A stretch of DNA of 64,000 nt. Origin: Faecalibacter sp. LW9. GTDB lineage: Bacteria; Bacteroidota; Bacteroidia; Flavobacteriales; Weeksellaceae. Positions 9,469 through 18,359 of the stretch are shown one piece after another. The notes beneath the pieces were generated by a model that had not been told where the DNA came from, searched no databases, and was given only the letters and a program-made list of their open reading frames with translations. How positions within the stretch are numbered: the first letter of the stretch is position 1; each line of letters opens with the position of its first letter. The position numbers and the translations under genes were made by a program. The DNA is taken from assembly GCF_034661295.1 (NCBI RefSeq), contig NZ_CP141062.1, forward strand, positions 992,001-1,056,000. The letters are read 5' to 3'.

Positions 9469-10411
9469 AGTATCTGTGGTAATGACTGTTTATAACGCAG
9501 CGAACTATTTATCTCTTGCTATAGAAAGTATTTTAAATCAGACATATAAAAACTTTGAGTTTTTAATAATTGATGATTGTTCAAAAGATGATTCATTACA
9601 AATCATTACGAAATATAGTTCAGTTGATCCACGAATTGTTGTTATTAAAAATAACATTAACCAGGGGGTTAGTAAATCCTGTAATTACGCGATAAAAGAA
9701 GTAGCAAAAGGTGATATCATTATACGAATGGATTCTGATGATATCGCTAAAACAAAACGCATTGAAGTTTTAGTAGATTATCTTGATCGTTATCCTGAAA
9801 TAGTTGCATTGGGAAGTAATGCTGATTTTATTGATATGGAAGGAGAATATATATTCACTTCGAAGTTACCGCTTAAGCATGATGATATCATAAGATCTTT
9901 AGAAAAACGAGCAACATTTATTAACCCTACCACAGCTTTTAGAAAAAATGCATTTCTAAAAGTTGGTGGATATTATGAACCCATAAAGCACTATTTTGAA
10001 GATTACATGTTATGGTGGCAATTATCCAAAATAGGAAAAATGGAAATTCTTAATGCATCTCTTATGTGTTATCGAATTGTTATGAATTCGATTTCATCGA
10101 AAGAAATATCACCAGAATATAAGCTTTTAGAACAAAAAATCGTAAAAAAAGGATTTGCTACGGAAGAAGAAATTAATTTCATATTTAAAGAAAAATCAAT
10201 CAAGTCAAATCCTAAAAATAGTGAATTAGCCTATTATTTGATTCTTGCTCAAAAATATTTAATTGATAATTATAATCTCCCATTGGCGAAAAAAAATCTA
10301 AGTAGAGCCCGACAAATTAATCCATCATCAAAAAAATTAATACTTTTAACTTTAATAAGCTGGCTGCCGCAAAAAATGATTCAATTAATGATAAAAACAC
10401 TTAAATCATGA
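9452..10411 (+). CDS. Family 2 glycosyltransferase
   Basis: A 319-residue GT2 enzyme. It shows the opening strand and loop VSVVMTVYNAANYL, then SILNQTYKNFEFLIIDDCSKDDS. The metal-binding DxD lies in IIIRMDSDDIAK near residue 95, and the acceptor side has YFEDYMLWWQL. It adds a sugar to the lipid-linked repeat unit on the cytoplasmic face. The start overlaps the flippase by 17 bp and the stop overlaps the next start (ATGA). No signal peptide or membrane segment is present; the C-terminus is basic, as in membrane-associated GT2 proteins. Sugar specificity cannot be read from sequence. Confidence 0.9.
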   Translation: MENQIRVSVVMTVYNAANYLSLAIESILNQTYKNFEFLIIDDCSKDDSLQIITKYSSVDPRIVVIKNNINQGVSKSCNYAIKEVAKGDIIIRMDSDDIAKTKRIEVLVDYLDRYPEIVALGSNADFIDMEGEYIFTSKLPLKHDDIIRSLEKRATFINPTTAFRKNAFLKVGGYYEPIKHYFEDYMLWWQLSKIGKMEILNASLMCYRIVMNSISSKEISPEYKLLEQKIVKKGFATEEEINFIFKEKSIKSNPKNSELAYYLILAQKYLIDNYNLPLAKKNLSRARQINPSSKKLILLTLISWLPQKMIQLMIKTLKS

Positions 10412-11571
10412 GTGTTATGAAATCACTTACTTTAACAAATATTGTAATTTATATCCTTTGTATCTTCATATTTCTTTCGGCACTATTTACGAGTTTAGAA
10501 AGTCCATTAAGGTATATTAAATATGTCATTTTCGTGGTAATAGGATTTTTTTTAATCTTTTATCCGATACAAAAAATAAAATTTGACAAAAGCTTATTAC
10601 AAAATTTACTCATCTATGGAATAATATTTACGGTTAATTTATTGGTATCATTATTTAATGGATTATTATCGATTCGTTTTTTCGAAGAAGTTATTTTAAT
10701 TATACTTCCTGTTTTAACCACATTAATGATTACAGGGTATAAATACATGGATTATGATAAACTATTGAATCGTTTATTTTTTGCATATGTTTTTGCGTTT
10801 TGTGCTTTCTTTTATAAAGAATTAATAAATATCCCCAAATTAATTTCAAGCTTTGGGAATGCCTTAAGATTATCCGAGTTTCCTACAGAATCATGGATGG
10901 CATTTCCATTTGGATTATTCTTTATTTATTACCTAGATAAAAAGGATAGAATTAAAACTGTATTTGCTTTAATCTTTTTCTTATTATGCTTTAAACGAAT
11001 TTCATTTTTAGCTGTAATAATAGGATATGGATGCTATTTTATCTTTTATAAACTCTTTAAATTAAATTTTAACAAGAAGTTAATCATACGCTACTTGGTT
11101 GTACTCAATTTATTTTTAATTGGGAATATGTATTTATTTATTAATGGGTTTTATTCGTATTTAATCAAGCAGTATACAGGAATTTCAGTAAATCATTTTA
11201 CCCAAGGAAGGTTTAGAATTTATAATGATGCGATTAATTATTTTTCAGAAAAAATTGTATTCGGAAATTCACTTGGAATTACCAATATTTACTTATCCGA
11301 GAAGTTTAAAGATATTGCATTTTTACATTCAGATCTTCTTAAACTTATTTTAGAAATAGGAATAATTCTTTTTATATTTTGGTTAATCTCATTTATGGTA
11401 ATTAACCTTAATACTAAAAAATCTATCCCCATTATTATTTATATTAACATACTTTTTATTAGTGATAATGTATTTATCTATTTTGACACTTTATTAGTAT
11501 TATATATCATCCTAAAAGCATATCAAACACATGAAGATCATCTCCCAGTTATCAAAAGAGAACCTATTTAA
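10408..11571 (+). CDS. Polysaccharide polymerase-like membrane protein (Wzy candidate)
   Basis: A 387-residue polytopic protein with about 10-12 predicted membrane segments. A large external loop contains QGRFRIYNDAINYF, followed by FLHSDLLKLILEIGIILF. That pattern (an arginine-rich loop, then H-x-D-x-x-K/R-x-x-x-E-x-G) recurs in Wzy and WaaL proteins. It starts within the stop of the glycosyltransferase (ATGA) and overlaps the next membrane protein by 41 bp. It is one of three polymerase/ligase-type proteins in this locus, so which one polymerises the repeat unit cannot be decided here. Confidence 0.65.
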   Translation: MSVMKSLTLTNIVIYILCIFIFLSALFTSLESPLRYIKYVIFVVIGFFLIFYPIQKIKFDKSLLQNLLIYGIIFTVNLLVSLFNGLLSIRFFEEVILIILPVLTTLMITGYKYMDYDKLLNRLFFAYVFAFCAFFYKELINIPKLISSFGNALRLSEFPTESWMAFPFGLFFIYYLDKKDRIKTVFALIFFLLCFKRISFLAVIIGYGCYFIFYKLFKLNFNKKLIIRYLVVLNLFLIGNMYLFINGFYSYLIKQYTGISVNHFTQGRFRIYNDAINYFSEKIVFGNSLGITNIYLSEKFKDIAFLHSDLLKLILEIGIILFIFWLISFMVINLNTKKSIPIIIYINILFISDNVFIYFDTLLVLYIILKAYQTHEDHLPVIKREPI

Positions 11572-12793
11572 GATAAGCTTACTGGCATTTTGTTTTAGTT
11601 TTCCTTTAGGGAATGCTTTGAATAACATTTGTTTTGGTATACTAATTCTAGTTACCTTAACAAATTTCTCATTGAAAAGAATTAAAGAAAATATTTATAA
11701 TTCTTTAATTACAATTTTATTAGTCTTGTATTTTTTAATGACTCTTTTATCATTAATTTACACATCTGATATATTATATGGGGTAAAGATTATTCTTAGA
11801 ATGTCACCATTTCTTATATTTCCATTAGTCATACTTAATTATTCAGAATATTTTAATAGGAATCTTTTAGAAAGATGTCTACAATTTCTATTATATGGTG
11901 TATTGACAGCAATAGTAATTTGTGGCGTATATTCAGGATATCAAACGTATATTTATGGTGCTTTTAATCCTTTAAATATAAGTAATGGTAATTTCTTCTC
12001 GTACTTTAATCTTACCCAATTTGTAGATATCCATCCTATTTATTTTGGAACATATGTCCTTCTAAGCAGTGGTTATTTGTTGATAAAATTGCTAGAAACT
12101 CGTTCTACCAAGCGGAAAAAGTTTGTTTATCTGTTTCTATTAATTGTACTAGCTATCTATTTATTCTTATTAAACTCATTTATGCTCATCATTATATTTT
12201 CAGTAATGATGGTATTTTATTTAGGATATTGTTTAAGGAAAGGTATAGGATTGATATATATTATTAGTTTTCTCATTCTTTCCATTTACCCGACTTTTAA
12301 AGCATCTTATTTTTTACAAGAGAAATTAAAAGGTATTAATATCGTAGAAGACTTTACGACGACTGATTTTAGTGGGAATGATTTTACGGCAATAAAAGCA
12401 AGAAATGCTAAAGCTACCTCATCCATACAAGTAATTAAGGAAAATCCACTTTTTGGTGTGGGGATAGGAGATGCTAAAAGCAAATTAATTGAACAATATC
12501 AAAAAAATGGATTTGATCATGGAGTTCAAATGCAATTTAATTCTCATAATCAATATTTAACGACATTTATTGGTTTAGGAATTGGAGGAATTACCATTCT
12601 ATTGTTTTCTATTTTTCTAATGATCTATGAATCAATTTTATTAAGAAATCCCTATCTATTTTTCTTTTCTATTATTTGTTCATTATTCATGTTAACAGAA
12701 TCGATTTTAGAGAGACAATCAGGAATCGTGTTTTTCTCTTTTTTTTCGGTAATGTTGTCGTATAACTTTAGAGTATTAAAAAATGAAAAATAA
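11531..12793 (+). CDS. O-antigen ligase-like (Wzy_C) membrane protein
   Basis: A 420-residue membrane protein. The signature loop NPLFGVGIGDAKSKL leads to NSHNQYLTTFIGLGIGG, the conserved Wzy_C / WaaL motif with the key histidine in HNQYL. About 11 membrane segments are predicted. Members either ligate polymer to lipid A core or polymerise repeat units. The start ATG lies 41 bp inside the preceding gene and the stop overlaps the following glycosyltransferase by 11 bp. Of the three polymerase-like proteins here, this one most resembles a ligase. Confidence 0.78.
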   Translation: MKIISQLSKENLFKISLLAFCFSFPLGNALNNICFGILILVTLTNFSLKRIKENIYNSLITILLVLYFLMTLLSLIYTSDILYGVKIILRMSPFLIFPLVILNYSEYFNRNLLERCLQFLLYGVLTAIVICGVYSGYQTYIYGAFNPLNISNGNFFSYFNLTQFVDIHPIYFGTYVLLSSGYLLIKLLETRSTKRKKFVYLFLLIVLAIYLFLLNSFMLIIIFSVMMVFYLGYCLRKGIGLIYIISFLILSIYPTFKASYFLQEKLKGINIVEDFTTTDFSGNDFTAIKARNAKATSSIQVIKENPLFGVGIGDAKSKLIEQYQKNGFDHGVQMQFNSHNQYLTTFIGLGIGGITILLFSIFLMIYESILLRNPYLFFFSIICSLFMLTESILERQSGIVFFSFFSVMLSYNFRVLKNEK

Positions 12794-13814
12794 AATATTA
12801 GTGATTTTTCCAATAAAAGGTCCCCTTAATGGGGTGAAGGTAATCACTAAAAATTTACTCCACCATTGGGAAAATAAAATAGATTATAATTTAATAGATA
12901 CTGCTCAAGCAAAAGATTTTAACGATTTTGGTAAATTTTCAATTCAAAAAGTGTTTGTGGTACTTCACCTTATTTGGAAAGTTATTTTAAATTATTCCCA
13001 TCAGAAAGCATATATCAATTTATCAGTTAAAGGATTTTCATTTTATAGAGATATTACGCTTATAACTTTTTTATTGATGTTTCGAGTAAAGGTTACAGCT
13101 CACATTCATGCCAATGGGTTAGAGCATGTAAAATTTAATTTATTTAAAAAAATAATCAATAAAACGCATTTAATTGTAATTAATGATTATCAATATCATC
13201 ATCTAAAAGAATATAAAAATATCCATGTGGTCTATAATTCTTTACCAGATTATTATCATTCAAAACCTCTAGTTAAAAAACAAAATGAAAAATTAAGAAT
13301 TCTTTATTTTTCTAATTTATCTCTAAGCAAGGGAACACAAAAACTACAGGATTTTATTGAAGAAATAAATCCAATTGGTGATCAAGTGGAAATAAAAATA
13401 TGTGGAGGAATTTTAGACTCAGAGTCATTAGAGATATGTAAAAACATCCAAAAATATAATTTTGTGGAAATTTTAGATCCCATATTTGATGAAGATCAAA
13501 AAATGAGTTTATTTAAAGACTCTGACGTCTTTTTATTTTTATCGGATGAGAATTACGAAGTTTTTCCATTAGTATATTTGGAAGCACTAATGAATGGTTT
13601 AGTAATCATGACGACTAAACAAGTCGTTTCTGATTTGATGATATCCAATGGAAACGGAATTGAATATAAGATTAAAAATAGACCTTTTATTGAAACTCTT
13701 TTAAAAGGTAATAAACTGAAAGAGATGCAAGAAAAATCAAGAAATGTATTTTTAAAAATCTCTGATTTTGAAAAATTTTCTACTCAAATAATTAAGATAA
13801 TCAATGATAAATAA
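12783..13814 (+). CDS. GT-B (family 4-like) glycosyltransferase
   Basis: A 343-residue glycosyltransferase. The N-terminal half contains PIKGPLNGVKVITKNLL and KVTAHIHANG. The C-terminal nucleotide-sugar domain shows ILYFSNLSLSKGT and VEIKICGG, then VFLFLSDENYEVFPLVYLEA, the E-x7-E-type signature region of GT4 enzymes. It probably adds one sugar of the repeat unit at the inner membrane. It overlaps both neighbours by 11 bp. The N-terminal domain is short compared with typical GT4 proteins, but no break is visible. Confidence 0.82.
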   Translation: MKNKILVIFPIKGPLNGVKVITKNLLHHWENKIDYNLIDTAQAKDFNDFGKFSIQKVFVVLHLIWKVILNYSHQKAYINLSVKGFSFYRDITLITFLLMFRVKVTAHIHANGLEHVKFNLFKKIINKTHLIVINDYQYHHLKEYKNIHVVYNSLPDYYHSKPLVKKQNEKLRILYFSNLSLSKGTQKLQDFIEEINPIGDQVEIKICGGILDSESLEICKNIQKYNFVEILDPIFDEDQKMSLFKDSDVFLFLSDENYEVFPLVYLEALMNGLVIMTTKQVVSDLMISNGNGIEYKIKNRPFIETLLKGNKLKEMQEKSRNVFLKISDFEKFSTQIIKIINDK

Positions 13815-14562
13815 AGACATATCCATACTAGTTGTTACTCATAATCATGGTGATTTAATTAACAAGCTTTTAAGTTCTTTAGAGAAATTTAATTATAAGA
13901 ATGTCTACATCTGTGATGCTGCGTCAACGGATAATACAGTAGATGTATTAAAAAGTTCATCATTTCATTTACAAACGCTATATAAAGATACATTAGAAGG
14001 CTTTTCTAAAAATAATAATGATTTAATTAGACATTTTAATCTGAATACAAAATATTATTTGCTATTAAATCCAGATTTATATTTCGAAGAAGATTTTATC
14101 CAAGAATTGTATGCTAAAATGGAAAGTGATAGGACTATAGGGATTACAACTCCTATTATTAACTATCCAACTGGAGAAATACAAGTTACTTGGAAACAAT
14201 TTCCTTCGGTTTTACATGTGATCAAAAAAAGATTAGGTATAATTACCGCAAAAGATGAAAAACAATTAAATAACGAGGAGATTGATTGGTGTTTAGGTGC
14301 ATGTATGTTAATTTCAAATCGACTTTTAAAACCGCACAATCAATTATTAGATGAAAGATATAGATTATACTGCGAAGATGTAGATATATGTTTTGAAGCG
14401 AAAACCAAAAATCTTAAAGTAATTGGGGTAGATAAGGTAAAAGCTTACCATCATCTCAATGAATTAAGTGCTAAAAATATCTTTAGTAAATACAATTGGT
14501 GGAATATCCAAAGTATTATAAAATTTGCTTTAAAATGGAATTTTAAATACATTTTTAAATAA
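13804..14562 (+). CDS. Family 2 glycosyltransferase, rhamnosyltransferase-like
   Basis: A 252-residue GT2 protein of the WbbL/rhamnosyltransferase type. It has ISILVVTHNHGDLINKLL, VYICDAASTDNT, the DxD-like LLLNPDLYFEEDF, and the late motif EIDWCLGACMLISNRLL with YCEDVDICFEAK (base and acceptor side). It overlaps the upstream GT by 11 bp and is followed after 6 bp by another membrane protein. Rhamnose specificity is only a family tendency; no dTDP-rhamnose genes are in this window. Confidence 0.85.
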   Translation: MINKDISILVVTHNHGDLINKLLSSLEKFNYKNVYICDAASTDNTVDVLKSSSFHLQTLYKDTLEGFSKNNNDLIRHFNLNTKYYLLLNPDLYFEEDFIQELYAKMESDRTIGITTPIINYPTGEIQVTWKQFPSVLHVIKKRLGIITAKDEKQLNNEEIDWCLGACMLISNRLLKPHNQLLDERYRLYCEDVDICFEAKTKNLKVIGVDKVKAYHHLNELSAKNIFSKYNWWNIQSIIKFALKWNFKYIFK

Positions 14563-14568
14563 TACATT

Positions 14569-15765
14569 TTGAGAGAAAGGGTAGGGAATTCATTTTATTT
14601 TACGCTAATATTTGTTTTGTATCTTTTTGCAGATATCTTAAACAAGTATGCTTTATATTATGATAATTATACAATAGATTTTATACCATATTGCATAAAA
14701 GGTTTAATACTTTTAGTGTTCATTTTTTTGATTATAAAAAATTATAATCGAAAAATAGTTGGCATGGGAATAGGTGTATCTCTATTGATCCTTAATTTTT
14801 TCTTAGGTCATTTTTTTTTAGAAAATTACCAATTAAATCTTTCAGAAAGAATAGTCGCTAACTTAAAAACATTGGTATGGTATCTAACTCTATTTGTTTA
14901 TATCAGTAGTTTTACTTTACTCCCTCGAGAATTCATTAAAAAGAATATCAATCATTTTATTAAGAATTTGGATTTTATTGTATATCTACAAATTCTTACA
15001 GTTGTTATTGGATTATTTACTGATATCTATTTGTTTCAATCCTATGGTAAGTCAAGATTTGGCTATTCAGGTATTTTTATAAATGTAATGCAGGGAAATT
15101 ATCTCTACATTTTATTAATCATTATTTATTTCTATAAACTTTTGCTAGATAATTCAGTAAAAAATAGATTTAACCTGCTATTACTTCTTATATTTTCTAG
15201 CTTAATAGGAACCAAGGGGATATTATTATTTAACACTATTTTTTTAAATTATTTAGCATTTCAATATTTAAAAAAAGAATCACTTCTAAAATATTTTTAT
15301 CCTTTTTTATTTATCCTAATTATAGGATTTATAGGGGGGATAATTTTTATTATAAATAGCCCAATTCTTCAAAAAATATATAAAGAAGAAGGCTTCTTAA
15401 ACCTTATGACATCCATGAGATATTCATTGGTTACAGATTCATTTTTTCCATTCATAAACAACTATTGGACAAATTATAACTACTTATTTGGAGGAGCAAT
15501 GTTTAATCTTAATCGGACCGAATTTGAAGTGATAGATTTCTTATGGTTTTTCGGGATCGTCGGGTCAGTTATTTATTTTACACTAATTAACAAATACTTA
15601 GTTAAAATTAAATATCTGTTTACAAATATTCCTTTCATATCATTAGGATTTATAATTTTGTTAACAGGAAGCTTTTTTTCAAGTATAACGACCACTTTAT
15701 TGTTCGTATTTTTAATCCTTTTTCTATTAGAAAATAATTTATTGCCTCATAATGAATATTCATAA
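14569..15765 (+). CDS. Third polymerase-like membrane protein of the locus
   Basis: A 398-residue polytopic protein with about 10-11 predicted membrane segments. The start is TTG, 6 bp after the previous stop; no nearby ATG fits. A late loop (YLFGGAMFNLNRTEFEVIDFLWFFGIVGSVIYF) resembles the last periplasmic loop of Wzy-like proteins, and GTKGILL is the mid-protein motif. No named family is certain. It overlaps the final gene of the locus by 14 bp. It may be the true Wzy, leaving the 11531 product as ligase. Confidence 0.55.
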   Translation: MRERVGNSFYFTLIFVLYLFADILNKYALYYDNYTIDFIPYCIKGLILLVFIFLIIKNYNRKIVGMGIGVSLLILNFFLGHFFLENYQLNLSERIVANLKTLVWYLTLFVYISSFTLLPREFIKKNINHFIKNLDFIVYLQILTVVIGLFTDIYLFQSYGKSRFGYSGIFINVMQGNYLYILLIIIYFYKLLLDNSVKNRFNLLLLLIFSSLIGTKGILLFNTIFLNYLAFQYLKKESLLKYFYPFLFILIIGFIGGIIFIINSPILQKIYKEEGFLNLMTSMRYSLVTDSFFPFINNYWTNYNYLFGGAMFNLNRTEFEVIDFLWFFGIVGSVIYFTLINKYLVKIKYLFTNIPFISLGFIILLTGSFFSSITTTLLFVFLILFLLENNLLPHNEYS

Positions 15766-17119
15766 GAATAATTTCTTACAGTTAATTACAGATATATTTT
15801 ATATCATATTTTTATATCTGCTATTGCTAGCTAAAATAAAAATTACGAATCAATTAGATTCATTCCATTTCTTTTTTTTAGGAGTGTCATTAGTAATTTC
15901 CTGGCTTATTCTATCCTTATATTCCTCTATTTATAGAATAGAGCGTCATTATTCCTTATTGGTCATTTATAGAAAATTTTCTTATCAGATCTTAATGTTT
16001 ACGGTAGCATTAATTGTGATATTTGGGCTTATTGATTACTCCAATATAGAGATTAGAGATTTATTGACATTCTTGGTAACTTTTATATCAGCTTCGTTGA
16101 TTAATCGTTTATTCTTATTTATATATTTTAAAAAAATCCATTTAAGAGGTCAAAATCTTATCAATACAATTGTTATAGACTCCAATCCAAATACGGTAAA
16201 GTATATTAATTCTATTCAACAAAGAAAAGACTTAGGTTATAGGTTGGATAAGGTGATTTCATCTGAAGAAATGACGAATAATAAACATGAGATCTTCGAA
16301 TATTTTTCAAAAAAATTTATGCATAAAAATTATGCAGTTTTCTATTCTTTAAATGGTGAATGTTCGAGAGATTTAAGATATGAAATTCAAAATTTTGTTC
16401 AAGAAAATTACATCAATTTCTATTTAATTCCAGACCAAAATTTGAATGATGATACATCATATAAATTAGAATTTTTAGATCATTTGCCCTTAATTAATCT
16501 TAATGCACATCCCTTAAAAGATGAGTTTAATAAAGTGGTGAAAAGAACATTTGATATTTTGTTTTCATTTTTTGTCTGTCTATTTCTGATCTTTTTTATA
16601 TTTCCAATTATTACAATTCTTATCAAGATAGATTCGAAAGGTCCTATATTTTTTACTCAAAAAAGGAGAGGATTAAATGGAAAAGAATTCGATTGTTACA
16701 AATTTCGTACAATGCGTAATGATGGTACCAATTCTATTCAAGCTACCGTCGTAAATGATTCTCGGGTTACCAAAATTGGAAATTTTTTACGCAAAACAAG
16801 TTTAGATGAGTTTCCTCAATTCTTTAATGTTTTAAAAGGAGATATGTCTATTGTAGGACCACGACCTCATATGATTTCTCAAGATATTTATTACAGTAAA
16901 ATTATTAAAAAATATAACTTAAGAAATTATGTAAAGCCTGGAATTACAGGGCTTGCTCAAGTGAAAGGATATCGAGGAGCTATCGATTGTGATAAAGACA
17001 TGGAAGATCGTATAATCACTGATATTTTTTATGTTCGAAATTGGTCGCTCTTATTAGATATTCAAATTATATATCAAACGATTGTTTTGATTTTTAAAGG
17101 GGATGAAAACGCTATTTAA
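15752..17119 (+). CDS. Undecaprenyl-phosphate sugar phosphotransferase (WcaJ/WbaP type)
   Basis: A 455-residue polyisoprenyl-phosphate hexose-1-phosphate transferase that starts repeat-unit synthesis. It has four N-terminal membrane segments (about 10-115), a nucleotide-binding-like middle region, and a membrane re-entrant helix near 270-295. The catalytic bacterial-transferase domain follows: KRRGLNGKEFDCYKFRTM, then RKTSLDEFPQFFNVLKGDMS, VGPRP and KPGITGLAQVKGYRG. All conserved motifs are present, and the length matches the large WcaJ-like class. As last gene of the locus it is followed after about 10 bp by a hairpin. The first sugar is probably glucose or galactose, but this is not determined. 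Confidence 0.92.
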   Translation: MNIHKNNFLQLITDIFYIIFLYLLLLAKIKITNQLDSFHFFFLGVSLVISWLILSLYSSIYRIERHYSLLVIYRKFSYQILMFTVALIVIFGLIDYSNIEIRDLLTFLVTFISASLINRLFLFIYFKKIHLRGQNLINTIVIDSNPNTVKYINSIQQRKDLGYRLDKVISSEEMTNNKHEIFEYFSKKFMHKNYAVFYSLNGECSRDLRYEIQNFVQENYINFYLIPDQNLNDDTSYKLEFLDHLPLINLNAHPLKDEFNKVVKRTFDILFSFFVCLFLIFFIFPIITILIKIDSKGPIFFTQKRRGLNGKEFDCYKFRTMRNDGTNSIQATVVNDSRVTKIGNFLRKTSLDEFPQFFNVLKGDMSIVGPRPHMISQDIYYSKIIKKYNLRNYVKPGITGLAQVKGYRGAIDCDKDMEDRIITDIFYVRNWSLLLDIQIIYQTIVLIFKGDENAI

Positions 17120-17123
17120 TCGC

Positions 17124-17158
17124 AAAAAAAATCCTTAGAAACTAAATTCTAAGGATTT
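17124..17158 (-). terminator. Intrinsic terminator between the polysaccharide locus and the DUF6341 gene
   Basis: A perfect 12-bp stem (17129-17140 with 17147-17158) closes a six-base loop. On the reverse strand it is followed by a T-run (complement of 17124-17130), so it best serves the 17184 gene. On the forward strand the T-run is poor, but the hairpin may also end the polysaccharide transcript. Confidence 0.7.
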
Positions 17159-17183
17159 AATCGATATATAGTCGAGTTAGTTT

Positions 17184-17375
17184 TTACCAACCTGTATAAT
17201 CTTTTTCGTTTTCGCTACCAAATTGTGTTAATTTGTATAACCACCAACACATTAATCCGATTCCAACAATTGTAAAGAACCATCCAGCCCAATAACCAAT
17301 TGGTACTAATGTATTTTCAAACATCCATTTGAAAAAAGCGCTAATAGCAAAAAATAAATCAGTTATTAATCCCAT
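17184..17375 (-). CDS. Small membrane protein, DUF6341 family
   Basis: A 63-residue protein with a hydrophobic stretch over about 5-48 and a Trp-rich middle (GYWAGWFFTIVGIGLMCWWL), ending in ENEKDYTGW. I recognise it as the DUF6341 type that is conserved in Flavobacteriia and often lies beside DUF6427, as here. The function is unknown. It is divergent from the 17415 gene across 39 bp. A TAACTTTG box on the reverse strand (17409-17402) matches the Bacteroidota -7 element for this gene. Confidence 0.75.
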   Translation of the reverse strand: MGLITDLFFAISAFFKWMFENTLVPIGYWAGWFFTIVGIGLMCWWLYKLTQFGSENEKDYTGW

Positions 17376-17401
17376 ATCCTAGTTTATTGCTTAATTTGCA
17401 T

Positions 17402-17409
17402 CAAAGTTA
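17402..17409 (-). promoter_or_regulatory. Bacteroidota -7 promoter box upstream of DUF6341 gene
   Basis: TAACTTTG on the reverse strand matches the consensus TAnnTTTG and lies 27 bp before the ATG at 17375, a normal leader distance. No TTG is seen at the ideal -33 spacing. Prediction from motif only. Confidence 0.45.
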
Positions 17410-17414
17410 TAAAA

Positions 17415-18359
17415 ATGTTAGTTAATCTACTCGCGAAAAGAAATTTTTTTATACAAATTTTTATCATTTTTCTGTTTTTCGTGCTCGGAGCTACGAATTT
17501 TAACAGTATTTATTTGAGCAAATTAGAGTTTGTTGGGGTAGGCTTAACGATTCTTTCCATTGCATATGTAGGATATGTCGATCATCAGAACGAATTGATT
17601 TCGAAAAATTCGTACACGACATGGTTTTATATGCTTTCATTAATGCCTTCCATTTTGACATTAACGGACTATAAAATTGCGGGAAGTTTACTTTTAGTGA
17701 CCTATATTACAACCAAATTAATTTACTTTGAATCAGATAATACCGAAAAATACGAGGCTTTTGATATTGGGGTATTTCTAGGGTTTGCTATTCTTTTACA
17801 TCCTCCTTTATTTATTTTAGGAATTGTTATCTTAGGGTATTTTCTATCGTTACGAGCAATAGATTCATCTATTTTTATTCTTTCAATTTTAGGACTTTTA
17901 GTACCGATTTTAGTTTTTATACAAATCAGCTATTTATTGGATTTTGAATTTTTAATTGATTACTATCGTGAAGCGTTAATGTTGGATTACTTCCGTTTAG
18001 ATATCAAACAAATTTTTCTTATTCCGATTGTCCTTTTGGCTGTTGTAGCATTTATCAATTATGTCAGAACAATTAACAAAGAATCTGTTCAGATTAAACG
18101 AGTATTCTTGTTGTTAAATATTATGCTATTGGCATTAATCGTGACATCAGCTCTCTTCGGAGGATCACAAATTATACAGCTTAGTTTCTTTGCTTTTTTA
18201 TTTATGATCATCTTCTCGAAATATTTTACCAATAAAAAAGCCCACTTAAATTGGCTAAAAGAAACCATTTTGTGGACTTATTTAATTTGTATGTTATTTT
18301 ATAACTTTTATGATCGAATTCCGAGAATCTACAGTTTGATCACGGAGGTAAGTCTTTAA
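17415..18359 (+). CDS. Multi-pass membrane protein, DUF6427 family
   Basis: A 314-residue protein with about 9 predicted membrane segments beginning MLVNLLAKRNFFIQIFIIFL. I place it in the DUF6427 family, which is restricted to Flavobacteriia and neighbours the DUF6341 gene. Its function is unknown; an envelope role is a guess. Its last 66 bp are antisense to the 3' end of lpxH, so the two genes converge and truly overlap. No signal peptide distinct from the first helix is seen. Confidence 0.72.
   Translation: MLVNLLAKRNFFIQIFIIFLFFVLGATNFNSIYLSKLEFVGVGLTILSIAYVGYVDHQNELISKNSYTTWFYMLSLMPSILTLTDYKIAGSLLLVTYITTKLIYFESDNTEKYEAFDIGVFLGFAILLHPPLFILGIVILGYFLSLRAIDSSIFILSILGLLVPILVFIQISYLLDFEFLIDYYREALMLDYFRLDIKQIFLIPIVLLAVVAFINYVRTINKESVQIKRVFLLLNIMLLALIVTSALFGGSQIIQLSFFAFLFMIIFSKYFTNKKAHLNWLKETILWTYLICMLFYNFYDRIPRIYSLITEVSL

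Noticed and set aside
6271-17119. The polysaccharide locus as a prophage or defence island
   Set aside because: Every gene fits surface glycan synthesis or is a membrane or lipoprotein; there is no integrase, capsid, nuclease or toxin gene.
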